Made by a program: the position numbers and the translations under genes. Positions 15,852-25,223 of a stretch of DNA of 64,000 nucleotides are shown piece after piece. The notes under the pieces were generated by a model, which worked only from the letters and a program-made list of their open reading frames with translations, searched no databases and was not told the DNA's origin. Position 1 is the stretch's first letter. The number at the start of each line of letters is the position of its first letter. The stretch is from Mycolicibacter longobardus (lineage in GTDB: Bacteria; Actinomycetota; Actinomycetes; Mycobacteriales; Mycobacteriaceae), in assembly GCF_002102265.1 (NCBI RefSeq), contig NZ_LQPG01000057.1:20238-84237 (forward strand). The letters run 5' to 3'.

Positions 15852-16370
15852 ATGGCCCCGTTGAAGTCCCCCATGGCTCTGTTGCTGCTAGCGCCCGTGC
15901 TGGCGAGTTGTCACTTCTCCTTCTCGGCAGGCGGGCCCGACTACAAAAAGTTGGAGAACGCGATCACCAGCGAACTCAACGAGAGCTACAAGCCGCTCAA
16001 CCACCAGGTCAAGAGTGTCGACTGCCCGCGGCAGAACCCGGCCCCCAAAGCCGGCGATACGTTCATCTGCAAGGCCGATCTCGACGGCAATCCGGTGCGG
16101 GTCAAGGTAACGGCCACCGACGAGCAGAACGTCAATTTCAGCACCATGGACACCGTCTATGACCTGTCCCTGACCGCGCAGGATCTGGCCAGGGACATCT
16201 CTGCCGACCGCCGCTTCGCCGTGACCGTCACGTGCGGCGAAGGGCTGAAGGTGGTCGAGATCGGACAGTCCTTCACCTGCATCGCCGCCGACCGCCGCGG
16301 CGACACCCGCACAGTGAAGGTCACCGCGGGCGCGGTCGGCACACCGGACCGCTGGGAGCTCCTCAGATAG
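15852..16370 (+). CDS. Lipoprotein with two DUF4333-like repeats
   Basis: 172 residues. A signal peptide (PLKSPMALLLLAPV) ends in LASC, a good lipobox, so the protein should be anchored outside the membrane. The mature part contains two related modules of about 60 residues: one around VKSVDCPRQNPAPKAGDTFICKADLDGNPVRVKV, the other around VTVTCGEGLKVVEIGQSFTCIAADRRGDTRTVKV. Each has a Cys pair likely to form a disulfide, the DUF4333 pattern. Function unknown. It is divergent from cysD and ends about 95 bp before the LuxR-type regulator. Confidence 0.8.
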   Translation: MAPLKSPMALLLLAPVLASCHFSFSAGGPDYKKLENAITSELNESYKPLNHQVKSVDCPRQNPAPKAGDTFICKADLDGNPVRVKVTATDEQNVNFSTMDTVYDLSLTAQDLARDISADRRFAVTVTCGEGLKVVEIGQSFTCIAADRRGDTRTVKVTAGAVGTPDRWELLR

Positions 16371-16455
16371 CCCCAGCCTTGGGCTTCGACGGTGATGTCA
16401 TCACCGTCGCTAATCGAGGCCAAACTCGGCACCTGATCCTCGCCCTGCGATAGCG

Positions 16456-16475
16456 TGCCTGCCAAATGGCAGGCA
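16456..16475. promoter_or_regulatory. Perfect inverted repeat over the start codon of the LuxR-type gene
   Basis: TGCCTGCC-AAAT-GGCAGGCA: 8-bp perfect arms around a 4-nt centre that holds the first bases of the ATG (16466-16468). TAGCGT, a TANNNT -10 candidate, occupies 16451-16456, so the repeat spans the likely transcription start. It could be an operator or an mRNA hairpin hiding the start codon. Confidence 0.55.
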
Positions 16476-19114
16476 TCGTCGGGAGGGCCGACTTCAGCGA
16501 CCGGCTCGCGCGAGCGTGGACGCACGCCCGGCGCGGCAATGGTCGGGTCATCGTGATCGTCGGCGATGCGGGTATCGGCAAGTCGAGCTTGCTGCGGTGG
16601 CTGGCCACGCACATCGGCGAACCCGCAACCCTGATCGCCTGCCGCGGCGGCGAGATCGCACCACCGATGGCCACTGCCGCAGAAATCATTGCCGCACTTC
16701 CCGTTCCACAACCTGAACTCGAATATGGTGGCGTAGTCGATGTGCTGCGTGCCGCCGAAGCGATGCGCTGCGCCCTGGAAAAGTCCGGCCCCGCAGCCCT
16801 GCTCATCGATGACATCCACGACGCGGATCCGACCAGCCGCACCGTGCTCAACCTCGCGTTGCGCCGCGCCGCCGCCACCGAAGTCCTCACGGTGATCACC
16901 GGCCGTCCGATACCGTCGACATGGGCGTTCGCGGAGGGCTTTCAAATCGAGGAACTTCCCGGCCTGGGACCCGAGGCGGCCACGGAACTGCTCGACAGCG
17001 CGGCCGAGGTGACGATCGCCCCGCAGGTGGTGCAGCGTCTCCTCGATGTCGCGGCCGGGAACCCTCTCGCGCTGGCCCACCTTCCCCAAGCCCTGTCGCC
17101 CGGGCAACTGTCCGGCGCGGAGCTGCTGCCCGAGGAGATTCCGCTCGCCGGCGATCTGCGCACGGTGTTCACCCGTCAGCTGCCGCCTGCCGGGTCACCG
17201 GCCCGCGAGCTCCTCGACCTGGCCGCGCTGTCGGCCGACGGTCGATGGTCCGTACTCACCCAGCTGTGCCCCGATGCCGCGACGGCACTGAGCCACCTGG
17301 AGAACACCGGCCTGGCCCGCCTGCACGAAGGCCGGCTGACCCTGCAACATCCGCTGCTGCGCGGTGCCGCCGTCGCGGCCATGTCGCCGGACCATCGGCG
17401 CGCGCTCAACCTGGAGTTCGCGGCGATCGACTCGCTGCCCGAGGAGGTCCGGCTCGTTCACCGAGCCCGCGGCACTCTGGGACCAGACGACGAACTGGTG
17501 GACGCACTGGTCGAATCGGCGCGGGTGACGCGCATGCGAGGGGGCACGGATGCGGCGGCACGCATGCTGGACCGGGCCGTCGACCTCACCGGCAACGACA
17601 CCCGGCGCGCAGCGCTGCAGTTGGAGGCCGCCCAACTGCTCGGCGTCGCCGGCGAGGCCGCCGCGGCGCGCAACCGGCTCGAGGCGCTGCTGGCAAACCC
17701 ATCGGCACGCGAACTGCACGTTGCGGCAACACTCACGCTGGCCATCCTGGAGGCGCTCAGCGGCGCGCCGGCCGCCGCCTGGCAGCGGCTGGTCCAGTGT
17801 CTGGCGGTGGCGTCACCAACCGAGCTGGGCATCGTTCACGCCCGCATGAGCATCCCGCTGGGCATGCTCGGCCTCGTCGGAGAGATCTTGGCCAACGCCG
17901 AAGCCGCCGTCAGCCACAGCAAGCCCGACACCCCGGCATGGGGCGTCGCCCGGCTGATCCGGGCCCACGCGGCCAGCGCCCAGGACGAGCGGCGGGCCAA
18001 CGAGCTCGTCGACGAGCTCGTCGACGGACCGGACCTGGTCGAACTGGTCGATTTCGACCCGATGGTCGGCCTCCACATCGGCCGGGCGCTGGCGATCGCC
18101 GAACGCTATGACACCGCGGTGTCCACCTTGTCCACGCTCGCCGCCCGACTACGCGGTGAGGGCGCCCGCTCCTCGCTGGCGATGACATTCGGCGCCCTGG
18201 GCGAGACCTGGGTTCGCGCATCACGTTTCGATGAGGCGCTGGTCTGTCTCGACGAGGCGATCGCGCTCAGCCTGGCGACCGGCCAGCGGGCGTTCGCGCC
18301 GTTCTGGCTGTCGCTGCGCGGCCGCGTGCACGCCCTGCGTGGCGACGACGAGGCCGCCCAGCAGGATCTGGAACTCGGCTTCGCCATCACCGACGAACAG
18401 TCGACGTTCGGTGCCCGCTACTTCCTGCTCGCCAATGCGGGCCTGGCCGCCCTGACTGCGGGGTACTACGACCAAGCCATCGCCAAGCTGGCCGAGATGT
18501 GGGCGTTCGAGCAGGCGGGCGGGCTTTTGGCTCCACAACTCGCCCGCTGGCATGCCGATCTGGTCGAGGCCTATGCGTGCTCCGGCCGCAGCGCAGAGGC
18601 AGAACCGATCGTCGCGCATCTGTCGGCGGTGGCCGCGACACCGAGTGCGAGCCGCTGGACCGCGGCAACCGCCCTGCGAGCCCAGGCCCTGGTCTGCGCC
18701 GATCCTGCCCGCGCAATCCAGCTACTCGACCAGGCGCTGGCGATCTACGATCCCGAGGTCGACGGGTTCGACCACGCGCGCACGCTGCTGCTCAAGGCGC
18801 AGCGCGACGGACGAGCGGACACCCGCGCCGCTGCCCTGTATGCGTTCCGCCGTCTCGGCGCGGCACCGTGGGCAGCGCGATTGACCACTTCCCCGCCCAC
18901 GCCGGGTGCCGTGCCGCTGACCGATTCCGAGCGGCGTGTGCTGGAGGAGGTCGCCAAGGGCTTGACCAATCAGCAGATCGCCAGGCGACTTGATGTGAGT
19001 GCCAAGACAATTGCCAATCACCTCTACCACGCCTACCGCAAGCTCGGGGTGGCGTCGCGCACCGAGGCAGCGCGCTACATCCTGCTCAACGACCCACCCG
19101 ACCAAGCGCTGTGA
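16466..19114 (+). CDS. Large ATP-binding LuxR-family transcriptional regulator
   Basis: 882 residues, organised like LAL/STAND regulators. N-terminal AAA/NACHT-type ATPase: Walker A GDAGIGKS (33-40), Walker B AALLIDDIHDAD near 112, followed by a helical region. Residues about 330-800 are Ala/Leu-rich helical repeats of TPR type. The C-terminal LuxR helix-turn-helix (about 812-876) contains LTDSERRVLEEVAKGLTNQQIARRLDVSAKTIANHLYHAYRKLGV. Such proteins act as ligand-controlled activators. Neighbours (DUF4333 lipoprotein, canA) do not reveal its targets. A hairpin over its own start codon suggests self-control. Confidence 0.9.
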   Translation: MAGIVGRADFSDRLARAWTHARRGNGRVIVIVGDAGIGKSSLLRWLATHIGEPATLIACRGGEIAPPMATAAEIIAALPVPQPELEYGGVVDVLRAAEAMRCALEKSGPAALLIDDIHDADPTSRTVLNLALRRAAATEVLTVITGRPIPSTWAFAEGFQIEELPGLGPEAATELLDSAAEVTIAPQVVQRLLDVAAGNPLALAHLPQALSPGQLSGAELLPEEIPLAGDLRTVFTRQLPPAGSPARELLDLAALSADGRWSVLTQLCPDAATALSHLENTGLARLHEGRLTLQHPLLRGAAVAAMSPDHRRALNLEFAAIDSLPEEVRLVHRARGTLGPDDELVDALVESARVTRMRGGTDAAARMLDRAVDLTGNDTRRAALQLEAAQLLGVAGEAAAARNRLEALLANPSARELHVAATLTLAILEALSGAPAAAWQRLVQCLAVASPTELGIVHARMSIPLGMLGLVGEILANAEAAVSHSKPDTPAWGVARLIRAHAASAQDERRANELVDELVDGPDLVELVDFDPMVGLHIGRALAIAERYDTAVSTLSTLAARLRGEGARSSLAMTFGALGETWVRASRFDEALVCLDEAIALSLATGQRAFAPFWLSLRGRVHALRGDDEAAQQDLELGFAITDEQSTFGARYFLLANAGLAALTAGYYDQAIAKLAEMWAFEQAGGLLAPQLARWHADLVEAYACSGRSAEAEPIVAHLSAVAATPSASRWTAATALRAQALVCADPARAIQLLDQALAIYDPEVDGFDHARTLLLKAQRDGRADTRAAALYAFRRLGAAPWAARLTTSPPTPGAVPLTDSERRVLEEVAKGLTNQQIARRLDVSAKTIANHLYHAYRKLGVASRTEAARYILLNDPPDQAL

Positions 19115-19132
19115 GGCAGGCGGACGGCCGCG

Positions 19133-19624
19133 CTACAGGGTGATTTCGCCGAGCTTGCCGGTGGCGACGTCGAAGACGAACCCGCGCAACGACGTGGTCT
19201 TGGTGATGAACGGGCTGGCCTTGATCCGTCGCAGCGACTGCCGGACATCCTCGGCCTCGTCCGGAAACGCCTCGGCGGCCCAGGCCGGGCGAAGCCCGGT
19301 CTCCTCCAGGATGGAGCGCTTGAAGTCGTCGTCGGTGAAGGTGAGCATCCCGCAGTCGGTGTGATGGATCAGGATGATCTCCCGGGTGCCCAACAGTCGC
19401 TGGCTGATGGCCAGCGACCGGATCGCGTCATCGGAGATGACGCCGCCGGCGTTGCGGATCGCGTGCGCCTCACCCTCGTGCAGGCCCAGCACCCGATACA
19501 CGTCGATGCGCGCATCCATGCAGGCGACGATCGCCACGTGCTTGCTCGGCGGCATAGGCAGCGGACCCTTGAAGGTCTTCGCATATTCGGCGTTGTTGGC
19601 CAGGTAGTCATCGGTAACGGTCAC
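19133..19624 (-). CDS. canA: Beta-class carbonic anhydrase
   Basis: 163 residues, the exact length of M. tuberculosis Rv1284, interconverting CO2 and bicarbonate. Zinc ligands and the catalytic dyad are visible: ACMDAR (Cys35, Asp37, Arg39), HHTDCG (His, Cys). The GTG start has GAGGGAG about 8 nt upstream and gives the Rv1284-like N terminus TVTDDYLANN. It lies between cysD and opp in the same arrangement as in M. tuberculosis, divergent from oppB. Confidence 0.94.
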   Translation of the reverse strand: MTVTDDYLANNAEYAKTFKGPLPMPPSKHVAIVACMDARIDVYRVLGLHEGEAHAIRNAGGVISDDAIRSLAISQRLLGTREIILIHHTDCGMLTFTDDDFKRSILEETGLRPAWAAEAFPDEAEDVRQSLRRIKASPFITKTTSLRGFVFDVATGKLGEITL

Positions 19625-19798
19625 GGGGCTTCTCCCTCTGTCGCGGTCGAACGCAGTCGCAGTCGAGCGGAGCCTAGTGAAGCGACCCGAGGATTTCACG
19701 GGTAAAAATCATCCGATTAGCGATCTACCGGCGGCGTCTTCCCCGGGGACACGACGCTCGCGGGCAGAGGCATGCGGCGTGGCCGCGCGGGAGACCTC

Positions 19799-19804
19799 TA
19801 CCCT
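19799..19804 (+). promoter_or_regulatory. Predicted -10 box, leaderless start of the opp operon
   Basis: TACCCT followed by exactly 7 nt and the ATG of oppB at 19812. Confidence 0.5.
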
Positions 19805-19811
19805 TTGGGCC

Positions 19812-20789
19812 ATGATGCGGTTTCTGGCCGGCCGGGCGCTGAACTACCTGGTGCTGCTGGGCCTCGCATCGTTTCTGACGTTCTGCCTCACCTCGCTGGC
19901 GTTCGCCCCGCTGGACAGCCTGATGCAGCGCAACCCGCGTCCCCCCCAGGCCGTGATCGACGCCAAGGCCGCCGAACTCGGCCTGGACAAGCCGATTCCG
20001 CTGCGTTACGCGCACTGGGCCTCGCACGCGGTGCGCGGCGACTTCGGCGTCACCGTCACCGGCCAACCGGTCTCCAGCGAGCTGGGCCGGCGCATCGGGG
20101 TCAGCCTGCGCCTGCTGGTCGTCGGCTCGCTGGCCGGCACCGTCATCGGCGTGGTGGCCGGGGCGTGGGGCGCGGTGCGCCAGTACCGGCTCTCCGACCG
20201 GGTCATCACGCTGGCGGCCCTGCTGGTGCTCTCGGTGCCCACCTTCGTGCTGGCCAACCTGGTGATCCTGGGCGCGTTGCGGGTCAACTGGGCGCTGGGC
20301 ATGCAGGTCTTCGACTACACCGGGGAGACCTCCCCCGGGCTGGTCACCGGCTTCTGGCCCGGGTTGGCTGATCGTCTGCAGCATTTGGTGCTGCCGTCGC
20401 TGACGCTGGCGCTGGGTGCGGCCGCCAGTTTCAGCCGCTACCAGCGCAACGCGATGCTCGACGTGCTGGGCCAGGACTTCATCCGCACTGCCCGCGCCAA
20501 GGGCCTGACGCGGCGGCGTGCCCTGTTCAAACACGGGTTGCGCACCGCGCTGATCCCGATGGCGACGCTGTTCGCCTACGGGGTGGCCGGGTTGGTCACC
20601 GGCGCGGTGTTCGTGGAGAAGATCTTCGGCTGGCACGGCATGGGCGAATGGGTGGTGCAGGGGGTGGCGACCCAGGACACCAATATCGTCGCGGCGATCA
20701 CGGTGTTCTCCGGCGCCGTGGTGCTGCTGGCCGGGCTGCTCTCCGATGTCATCTACGCGATGCTGGACCCGAGGGTGCGGGTGTCATGA
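19812..20789 (+). CDS. oppB: Oligopeptide ABC transporter permease OppB
   Basis: 325 residues, the same length as M. tuberculosis Rv1283c. Inner-membrane permease with about six helices and the EAA-type loop NAMLDVLGQDFIRTARAKGLTRRRALFKHGLRTALIP that contacts the ATPase. The start at 19812 (MM; 19815 also possible) is fixed by the upstream hexamer and the family N terminus; the frame is open further upstream but without support. First gene of oppB-oppC-oppD-oppA, with ATGA overlap to oppC. In M. tuberculosis this system imports peptides, reportedly including glutathione. Confidence 0.95.
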   Translation: MMRFLAGRALNYLVLLGLASFLTFCLTSLAFAPLDSLMQRNPRPPQAVIDAKAAELGLDKPIPLRYAHWASHAVRGDFGVTVTGQPVSSELGRRIGVSLRLLVVGSLAGTVIGVVAGAWGAVRQYRLSDRVITLAALLVLSVPTFVLANLVILGALRVNWALGMQVFDYTGETSPGLVTGFWPGLADRLQHLVLPSLTLALGAAASFSRYQRNAMLDVLGQDFIRTARAKGLTRRRALFKHGLRTALIPMATLFAYGVAGLVTGAVFVEKIFGWHGMGEWVVQGVATQDTNIVAAITVFSGAVVLLAGLLSDVIYAMLDPRVRVS

Positions 20790-21676
20790 CGGCTACCGGC
20801 ACCGAGGTCGAGTTCGCCTCCCGGCGCACCCTGGTGCTGCGCCGATTCCTGCGCAGCCGCACGGCGGTGGGCGCACTGGCGCTGCTGGCGGTGATGTTCG
20901 TCGGCTGCTACACGCTGCCGGCCCTGCTGCCCTACTCCTACACAGATCTGGACTATGACGCGCTGCTGGTGCCGCCGGGCGCTCGACACTGGTTGGGCAC
21001 CAACGCTTTGGGCCAGGACCTGCTGGCGCAGATCCTGCGCGGCATGCAGAAGTCGATGCTGATCGGGGTGTGCGTGGCGGTGATCTCCACGGCGATCGCC
21101 GCGACGGTGGGGGCGATCTCCGGGTACTTCGGCGGGTGGCGTGACCGGGTGCTGATGTGGCTGGTGGATCTGCTGCTGGTGGTGCCGGCGTTCATCCTGA
21201 TCGCGATCATCACCCCGCGCACCAAGAACAGCGGCAACATCGCGCTGCTGGTGCTGCTGCTGGCCGGGTTCAGCTGGATGATCAGCGCCCGCATGGTGCG
21301 AGGGCTGACGATGAGCCTGCGGGAGCGTGAATTCATCCGGGCCGCAAGATATATGGGTGTCTCCAGCCGGCGCATCATCATCGACCACATCGTGCCGAAC
21401 GTGGCCTCCATCCTGATCATCGACACCGCACTCAACGTCGCGGTGGCGATCCTGGCCGAAACCGGCTTGAGCTTCCTGGGTTTCGGTATCCAGCCCCCCG
21501 ACGTCTCGCTGGGCACCCTGATCGCCGACGGCACGGCCTCGGCCATCACCTTTCCGTGGGTGTTCCTGTTTCCGGCCGGGGTGCTGATCACGATCCTGGT
21601 CTGCGCCAACCTCGCCGGTGACGGCCTGCGCGACGCGCTGGACCCCGATGCCGCCACGCTGCGGAGCCGCCGATGA
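20786..21676 (+). CDS. oppC: Oligopeptide ABC transporter permease OppC
   Basis: 296 residues, second permease of the peptide importer. One N-terminal helix (TAVGALALLAVMFVGCYTL), a periplasmic HWLGTNALGQDLLAQILRGMQKSMLIG segment typical of DppC/OppC, and five more helices with the EAA loop LREREFIRAARYMGVSSRRIIIDHIVPN. The ATG overlaps the oppB stop by 4 bp and its own stop overlaps oppD in the same way, so expression of the subunits is coupled. Confidence 0.95.
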   Translation: MTATGTEVEFASRRTLVLRRFLRSRTAVGALALLAVMFVGCYTLPALLPYSYTDLDYDALLVPPGARHWLGTNALGQDLLAQILRGMQKSMLIGVCVAVISTAIAATVGAISGYFGGWRDRVLMWLVDLLLVVPAFILIAIITPRTKNSGNIALLVLLLAGFSWMISARMVRGLTMSLREREFIRAARYMGVSSRRIIIDHIVPNVASILIIDTALNVAVAILAETGLSFLGFGIQPPDVSLGTLIADGTASAITFPWVFLFPAGVLITILVCANLAGDGLRDALDPDAATLRSRR

Positions 21677-23505
21677 GCGCCCTGCTGGAAGTCTCCGACC
21701 TGGCCGTGACGTTCGGCGCCGGGGCTGATGCGGTGCATGCGGTGCGCGGCGTCAGCTATCGGGTGGACGCCGGCGAAGTCGTGGCCATGGTCGGCGAATC
21801 GGGCTCGGGGAAGTCCGCGGCGGCCATGGCCGTGATGGGGCTGTTGCCCGAGTACGCGCAGGTGTCCGGGTCGGTGCGGCTGAACGGCACGCAGCTGATC
21901 GGCCTGGGCGACACCGCGATGTCGCAGTTCCGCGGGGCCTCGATCGGGATGGTCTTCCAGGACCCGATGTCGGCGTTGACCCCGGTGTACACCGTGGGCG
22001 ATCAGATCGCCGAGGCCATCGAGGTGCACCAGCCCCGGGTTGGCCGCGCCGCGGCACGCCGGCGCGCGGTGGAGCTGTTGGAGTTGGTCGGAATCAGCCG
22101 CCCCGAGCAACGGGCACGCGCCTTTCCGCACGAGCTGTCCGGCGGGGAACGTCAGCGGGTGGTGATCGCCATCGCCATCGCCTGCGACCCCGACCTGCTG
22201 ATCTGCGACGAACCCACCACCGCGCTGGACGTCACGGTGCAGGCCCAGATCCTCGACGTCCTCAAGACCGCGCGCGACGTCACCGGTGCCGGGGTGCTGA
22301 TCATCACCCACGACCTCGGGGTGGTGGCCGAGTTCGCCGACCGGGCGCTGGTGATGTACGCCGGCCGGGTGGTGGAGGCTGCGCCGGTCGGGGTGTTGTA
22401 TCGGGATCGGCTGATGCCCTACACCGTCGGGCTTTTGGGCTCGGTGCCGCGCCTGGACGCCGAGCAGGGCACCCGGTTGGTACCGATACCGGGCGCACCA
22501 CCGTCTTTGACGGCCGGAGTCGATCCGGGCTGTCCGTTCTCACCGCGCTGCCCGCTGGCCGACGATGACTGCCGGGTCCGCGAGCCCGCGCTGCTAGGCG
22601 TCGGGGCGGACCACTCGGCGGCGTGCATTCACACCGACCAGGTGACCGGACGCAGCGCCGCTGAGATCTATCACGTGCGCACCGATGTCACCACTGCCCC
22701 GCCGGCTGATTCGCCGACCGTGTTGCGGGTCCGCGATCTGGTCAAGACCTACCCGTTGACCAAGGGGGTGTTGCGGCGGCGGGTCGGTGAGGTGCGGGCC
22801 GTTTCTGGTGTGAGCTTCGAGTTGCAGCAGGGTCGCACGCTCGGGATCGTGGGCGAATCCGGCTCGGGCAAATCCACCACCCTGCACCAGATCCTGGAAC
22901 TGGCTGCGCCGCAGTCGGGTTCCATCGAGGTGCTCGGCGCCGATGTCGCGACCTTGAAGCGAGATGGCCGCCGCGCCCTGCGGCGGGACCTTCAGGTGGT
23001 GTTCCAGGATCCGGTGGCCTCCCTGGACCCCCGGCTGCCGGTCTTCGAGCTGTTGGCGGAACCATTGCGCGCCAACGGCTCCGACAAGGCGTCAACCAAC
23101 AGCCGGGTCGCCGACTTGCTGGAGCTGGTGGGGCTGCGCCGCGCTGACGCACCGCGGTATCCGGCGGAGTTCTCCGGCGGGCAGAAGCAGCGGATCGGGA
23201 TCGCCCGGGCCCTGGCGTTGGAGCCGAAGATCCTGGCACTGGATGAACCGGTGTCCGCCCTCGATGTGTCGATCCAGGCCGGGATCATCAACCTGCTGCT
23301 GGATCTGCAGCAGCAACTCGGGCTGTCCTATCTGTTCGTGTCGCATGACCTCTCAGTGGTCAAACACCTGGCGCACCGGGTGGCGGTGATGTTCGCCGGA
23401 GAGATCGTCGAACAGGGCGAGGCGGACCAGGTTTTCCGCGACCCGCAACACGACTACACCCGGCGACTGCTGGCCGCGGTGCCCCAGCCGGTGGTGAACT
23501 CATGA
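21673..23505 (+). CDS. oppD: Oligopeptide ABC transporter ATPase OppD (two fused ATPase domains)
   Basis: 610 residues carrying both ATPase domains that other bacteria encode as OppD and OppF. First domain: Walker A GESGSGKS near residue 41, Q-loop FQDPMSALTPV, signature LSGGERQR, Walker B LLICDEPTTALD, followed by the CxxRCP-type Cys segment (CPFSPRCPLADDDC) that in this family can hold an Fe-S cluster. Second domain: GESGSGKS near 394, VFQDPVASLDPR, FSGGQKQR, ILALDEPVSALD. Both sites look intact. Coupled by ATGA overlaps to oppC and oppA. Confidence 0.95.
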   Translation: MSALLEVSDLAVTFGAGADAVHAVRGVSYRVDAGEVVAMVGESGSGKSAAAMAVMGLLPEYAQVSGSVRLNGTQLIGLGDTAMSQFRGASIGMVFQDPMSALTPVYTVGDQIAEAIEVHQPRVGRAAARRRAVELLELVGISRPEQRARAFPHELSGGERQRVVIAIAIACDPDLLICDEPTTALDVTVQAQILDVLKTARDVTGAGVLIITHDLGVVAEFADRALVMYAGRVVEAAPVGVLYRDRLMPYTVGLLGSVPRLDAEQGTRLVPIPGAPPSLTAGVDPGCPFSPRCPLADDDCRVREPALLGVGADHSAACIHTDQVTGRSAAEIYHVRTDVTTAPPADSPTVLRVRDLVKTYPLTKGVLRRRVGEVRAVSGVSFELQQGRTLGIVGESGSGKSTTLHQILELAAPQSGSIEVLGADVATLKRDGRRALRRDLQVVFQDPVASLDPRLPVFELLAEPLRANGSDKASTNSRVADLLELVGLRRADAPRYPAEFSGGQKQRIGIARALALEPKILALDEPVSALDVSIQAGIINLLLDLQQQLGLSYLFVSHDLSVVKHLAHRVAVMFAGEIVEQGEADQVFRDPQHDYTRRLLAAVPQPVVNS

Positions 23506-25223
23506 CCACAGCGTTGACTCTGCGCTCACGGCGACGTTGTGCGAGAAGGGACCGCCCTGGACGCAGAGTCAACGGGGTGGCGACACTCGTGACGCTGGTG
23601 CTGGCCCTGAGCAGTTGCGAGGCCGTCGATATCACCGCCCCGGAGGGTGCGGCCGCCGTCGGCACCGTCAGCGACATCAACCCGCAGGACCCGGAGACGC
23701 TGCGCGACGGCGGAAACCTGCGCCTGTCCATGATGCAGTTCCCGCCGAACTTCAACCCCTTGCACATCGACGGCAACCTGGCCGAGAACGCCGCCATGCT
23801 CAAGGCCATGATGCCGCGGGCGTTCATCATCGGGCCGGACGGTTCGGCGACGGTGGACACCGACTACTTCACCAGCGTGGAACTGACCGGCACCAACCCC
23901 CAAGTGGTCACCTACACGATCAATCCCAAGGCGGTGTGGAGCGACGGAACTCCGATCACCTGGAAGGACATCGCCAGCCAGATCCATGCCACCAGCGGCG
24001 CCGACAGCGGATTCGCGATCGCGACCACCAACGGCGCTGAACGGGTCGCCTCGGTGACCCGCGGCGCGGACGACCGGCAGGCCGTGATGCGGTTCGCCAA
24101 ACCCTACGCGGAGTGGCGGGGCATGTTCGCCGGCAACTCGATGCTGTTGCCGGCCAGCATGACCGGCGACCCGGAGACCTTCAACAAGGCCCAGCTGAGC
24201 AGGCCGGGCCCCTCGGCCGGACCGTTCGTGCTGTCCACCCTGGACCGCACCAGCCAGCGAATCACCTTGACCCGCAACCCCGCCTGGTGGGGCAGACGGG
24301 CGAAGCTGGACACCATCACCTACCTGGTGCTCGACGATGCCGCCCGGATGCCGGCGCTGCAGAACCACACCATCGACGCCACCGGGGTGGGCACCCTGGA
24401 TCAGTTGACGATCGCGCGGCGCACCGAGGGCATCGCGATCCGCCGGGCGCCGACCCCGGCCTGGAACCACTTCACCTTCAACGGGGCGCCGGGCGCGATC
24501 CTGTCCGACAAGGCGTTGCGGCTGGCGGTCATGCGCGGCATCGACCGGACCACCATCGCCAAGGTCACCCAGCGCGGTCTGACCGCCGACCCGGTGGCGC
24601 TGAACAACCACATCTACGTCGCCGGCCAGGAGGGCTACCAGGACAACAGCACGGTGGTGGCCTACGACCCGGACCGCGCCGCGCGCGAACTCGACGAACT
24701 CGGCTGGAAACTGCACGGGAAGTTCCGGGAGAAGGACGGCCGCCCCTTGGTGATCCGGCACCTGTTCTACGACGCCTCCAGCACCCGACAGTTCGCCCAG
24801 GTGGCCCAGCACAACCTGGCGCAGATCGGGGTCAAACTGCAGCTGGACGCCAAGGCCGGCGGTGGCTTCTTCACCGACTACGTCAACGTCGGCGACTTCG
24901 ACATCGCCCAATTCAGTTGGGTGGGTGACGCTTTCCCGTTGGCGGGACTGAACCAGATCTCCGCCTCCTACGGCGAGGCGAACTTCGGCAAGATCGGCAG
25001 CCCGGAGATCGACGCGAAGATCGAGGAGACGCTGGAAGCCCTGGACCCGGCCGTGGCGCGGGCGCGGGCGAACGAAGTCGACACGCTGTTGTGGGAAGAA
25101 GGTTTCAGCCTGCCGCTGATCCAGACCACGGGCAACGTGGCGGTGCGCAGTTCGCTGGCGAACTTCGGGGCGCCGGGCCTGGCCGATCTGGACTACACCG
25201 CGATCGGGTTCATGAAGGGGTGA
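23502..25223 (+). CDS. oppA: Oligopeptide-binding lipoprotein OppA
   Basis: Up to 573 residues; solute-binding family 5 protein that delivers peptides to OppBCD. The mature part has the family blocks DGGNLRLSMMQFPPNFNPLHIDGN, VWSDGTPITWKDI, LDQLTIARRTEGIAIRRAPTPAWNHFTFNG and ALRLAVMRGIDRTTIAK. Its lipobox is LSSC. The ATG overlaps the oppD stop, but codons 4-25 are made by an inverted repeat (23512-23574) and encode an Arg-rich stretch before the signal peptide. A GTG at 23577 would give a compact signal sequence, so the true start is uncertain. The stop codon directly abuts the stop of the convergent ATPase gene. Confidence 0.93.
   Translation: MTTALTLRSRRRCARRDRPGRRVNGVATLVTLVLALSSCEAVDITAPEGAAAVGTVSDINPQDPETLRDGGNLRLSMMQFPPNFNPLHIDGNLAENAAMLKAMMPRAFIIGPDGSATVDTDYFTSVELTGTNPQVVTYTINPKAVWSDGTPITWKDIASQIHATSGADSGFAIATTNGAERVASVTRGADDRQAVMRFAKPYAEWRGMFAGNSMLLPASMTGDPETFNKAQLSRPGPSAGPFVLSTLDRTSQRITLTRNPAWWGRRAKLDTITYLVLDDAARMPALQNHTIDATGVGTLDQLTIARRTEGIAIRRAPTPAWNHFTFNGAPGAILSDKALRLAVMRGIDRTTIAKVTQRGLTADPVALNNHIYVAGQEGYQDNSTVVAYDPDRAARELDELGWKLHGKFREKDGRPLVIRHLFYDASSTRQFAQVAQHNLAQIGVKLQLDAKAGGGFFTDYVNVGDFDIAQFSWVGDAFPLAGLNQISASYGEANFGKIGSPEIDAKIEETLEALDPAVARARANEVDTLLWEEGFSLPLIQTTGNVAVRSSLANFGAPGLADLDYTAIGFMKG
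23512..23574. repeat. 63-bp inverted repeat inside the 5' end of oppA
   Basis: Perfect 13-bp outer arms CGTTGACTCTGCG (23512-23524) and CGCAGAGTCAACG (23562-23574); with inner pairing the arms extend to about 22 bp with three mismatches. The size (about 60 bp, 13-20 bp arms) is like the other hairpin repeats in this window, but the arm sequence differs. It is read through in frame as the first codons of oppA. Confidence 0.65.
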
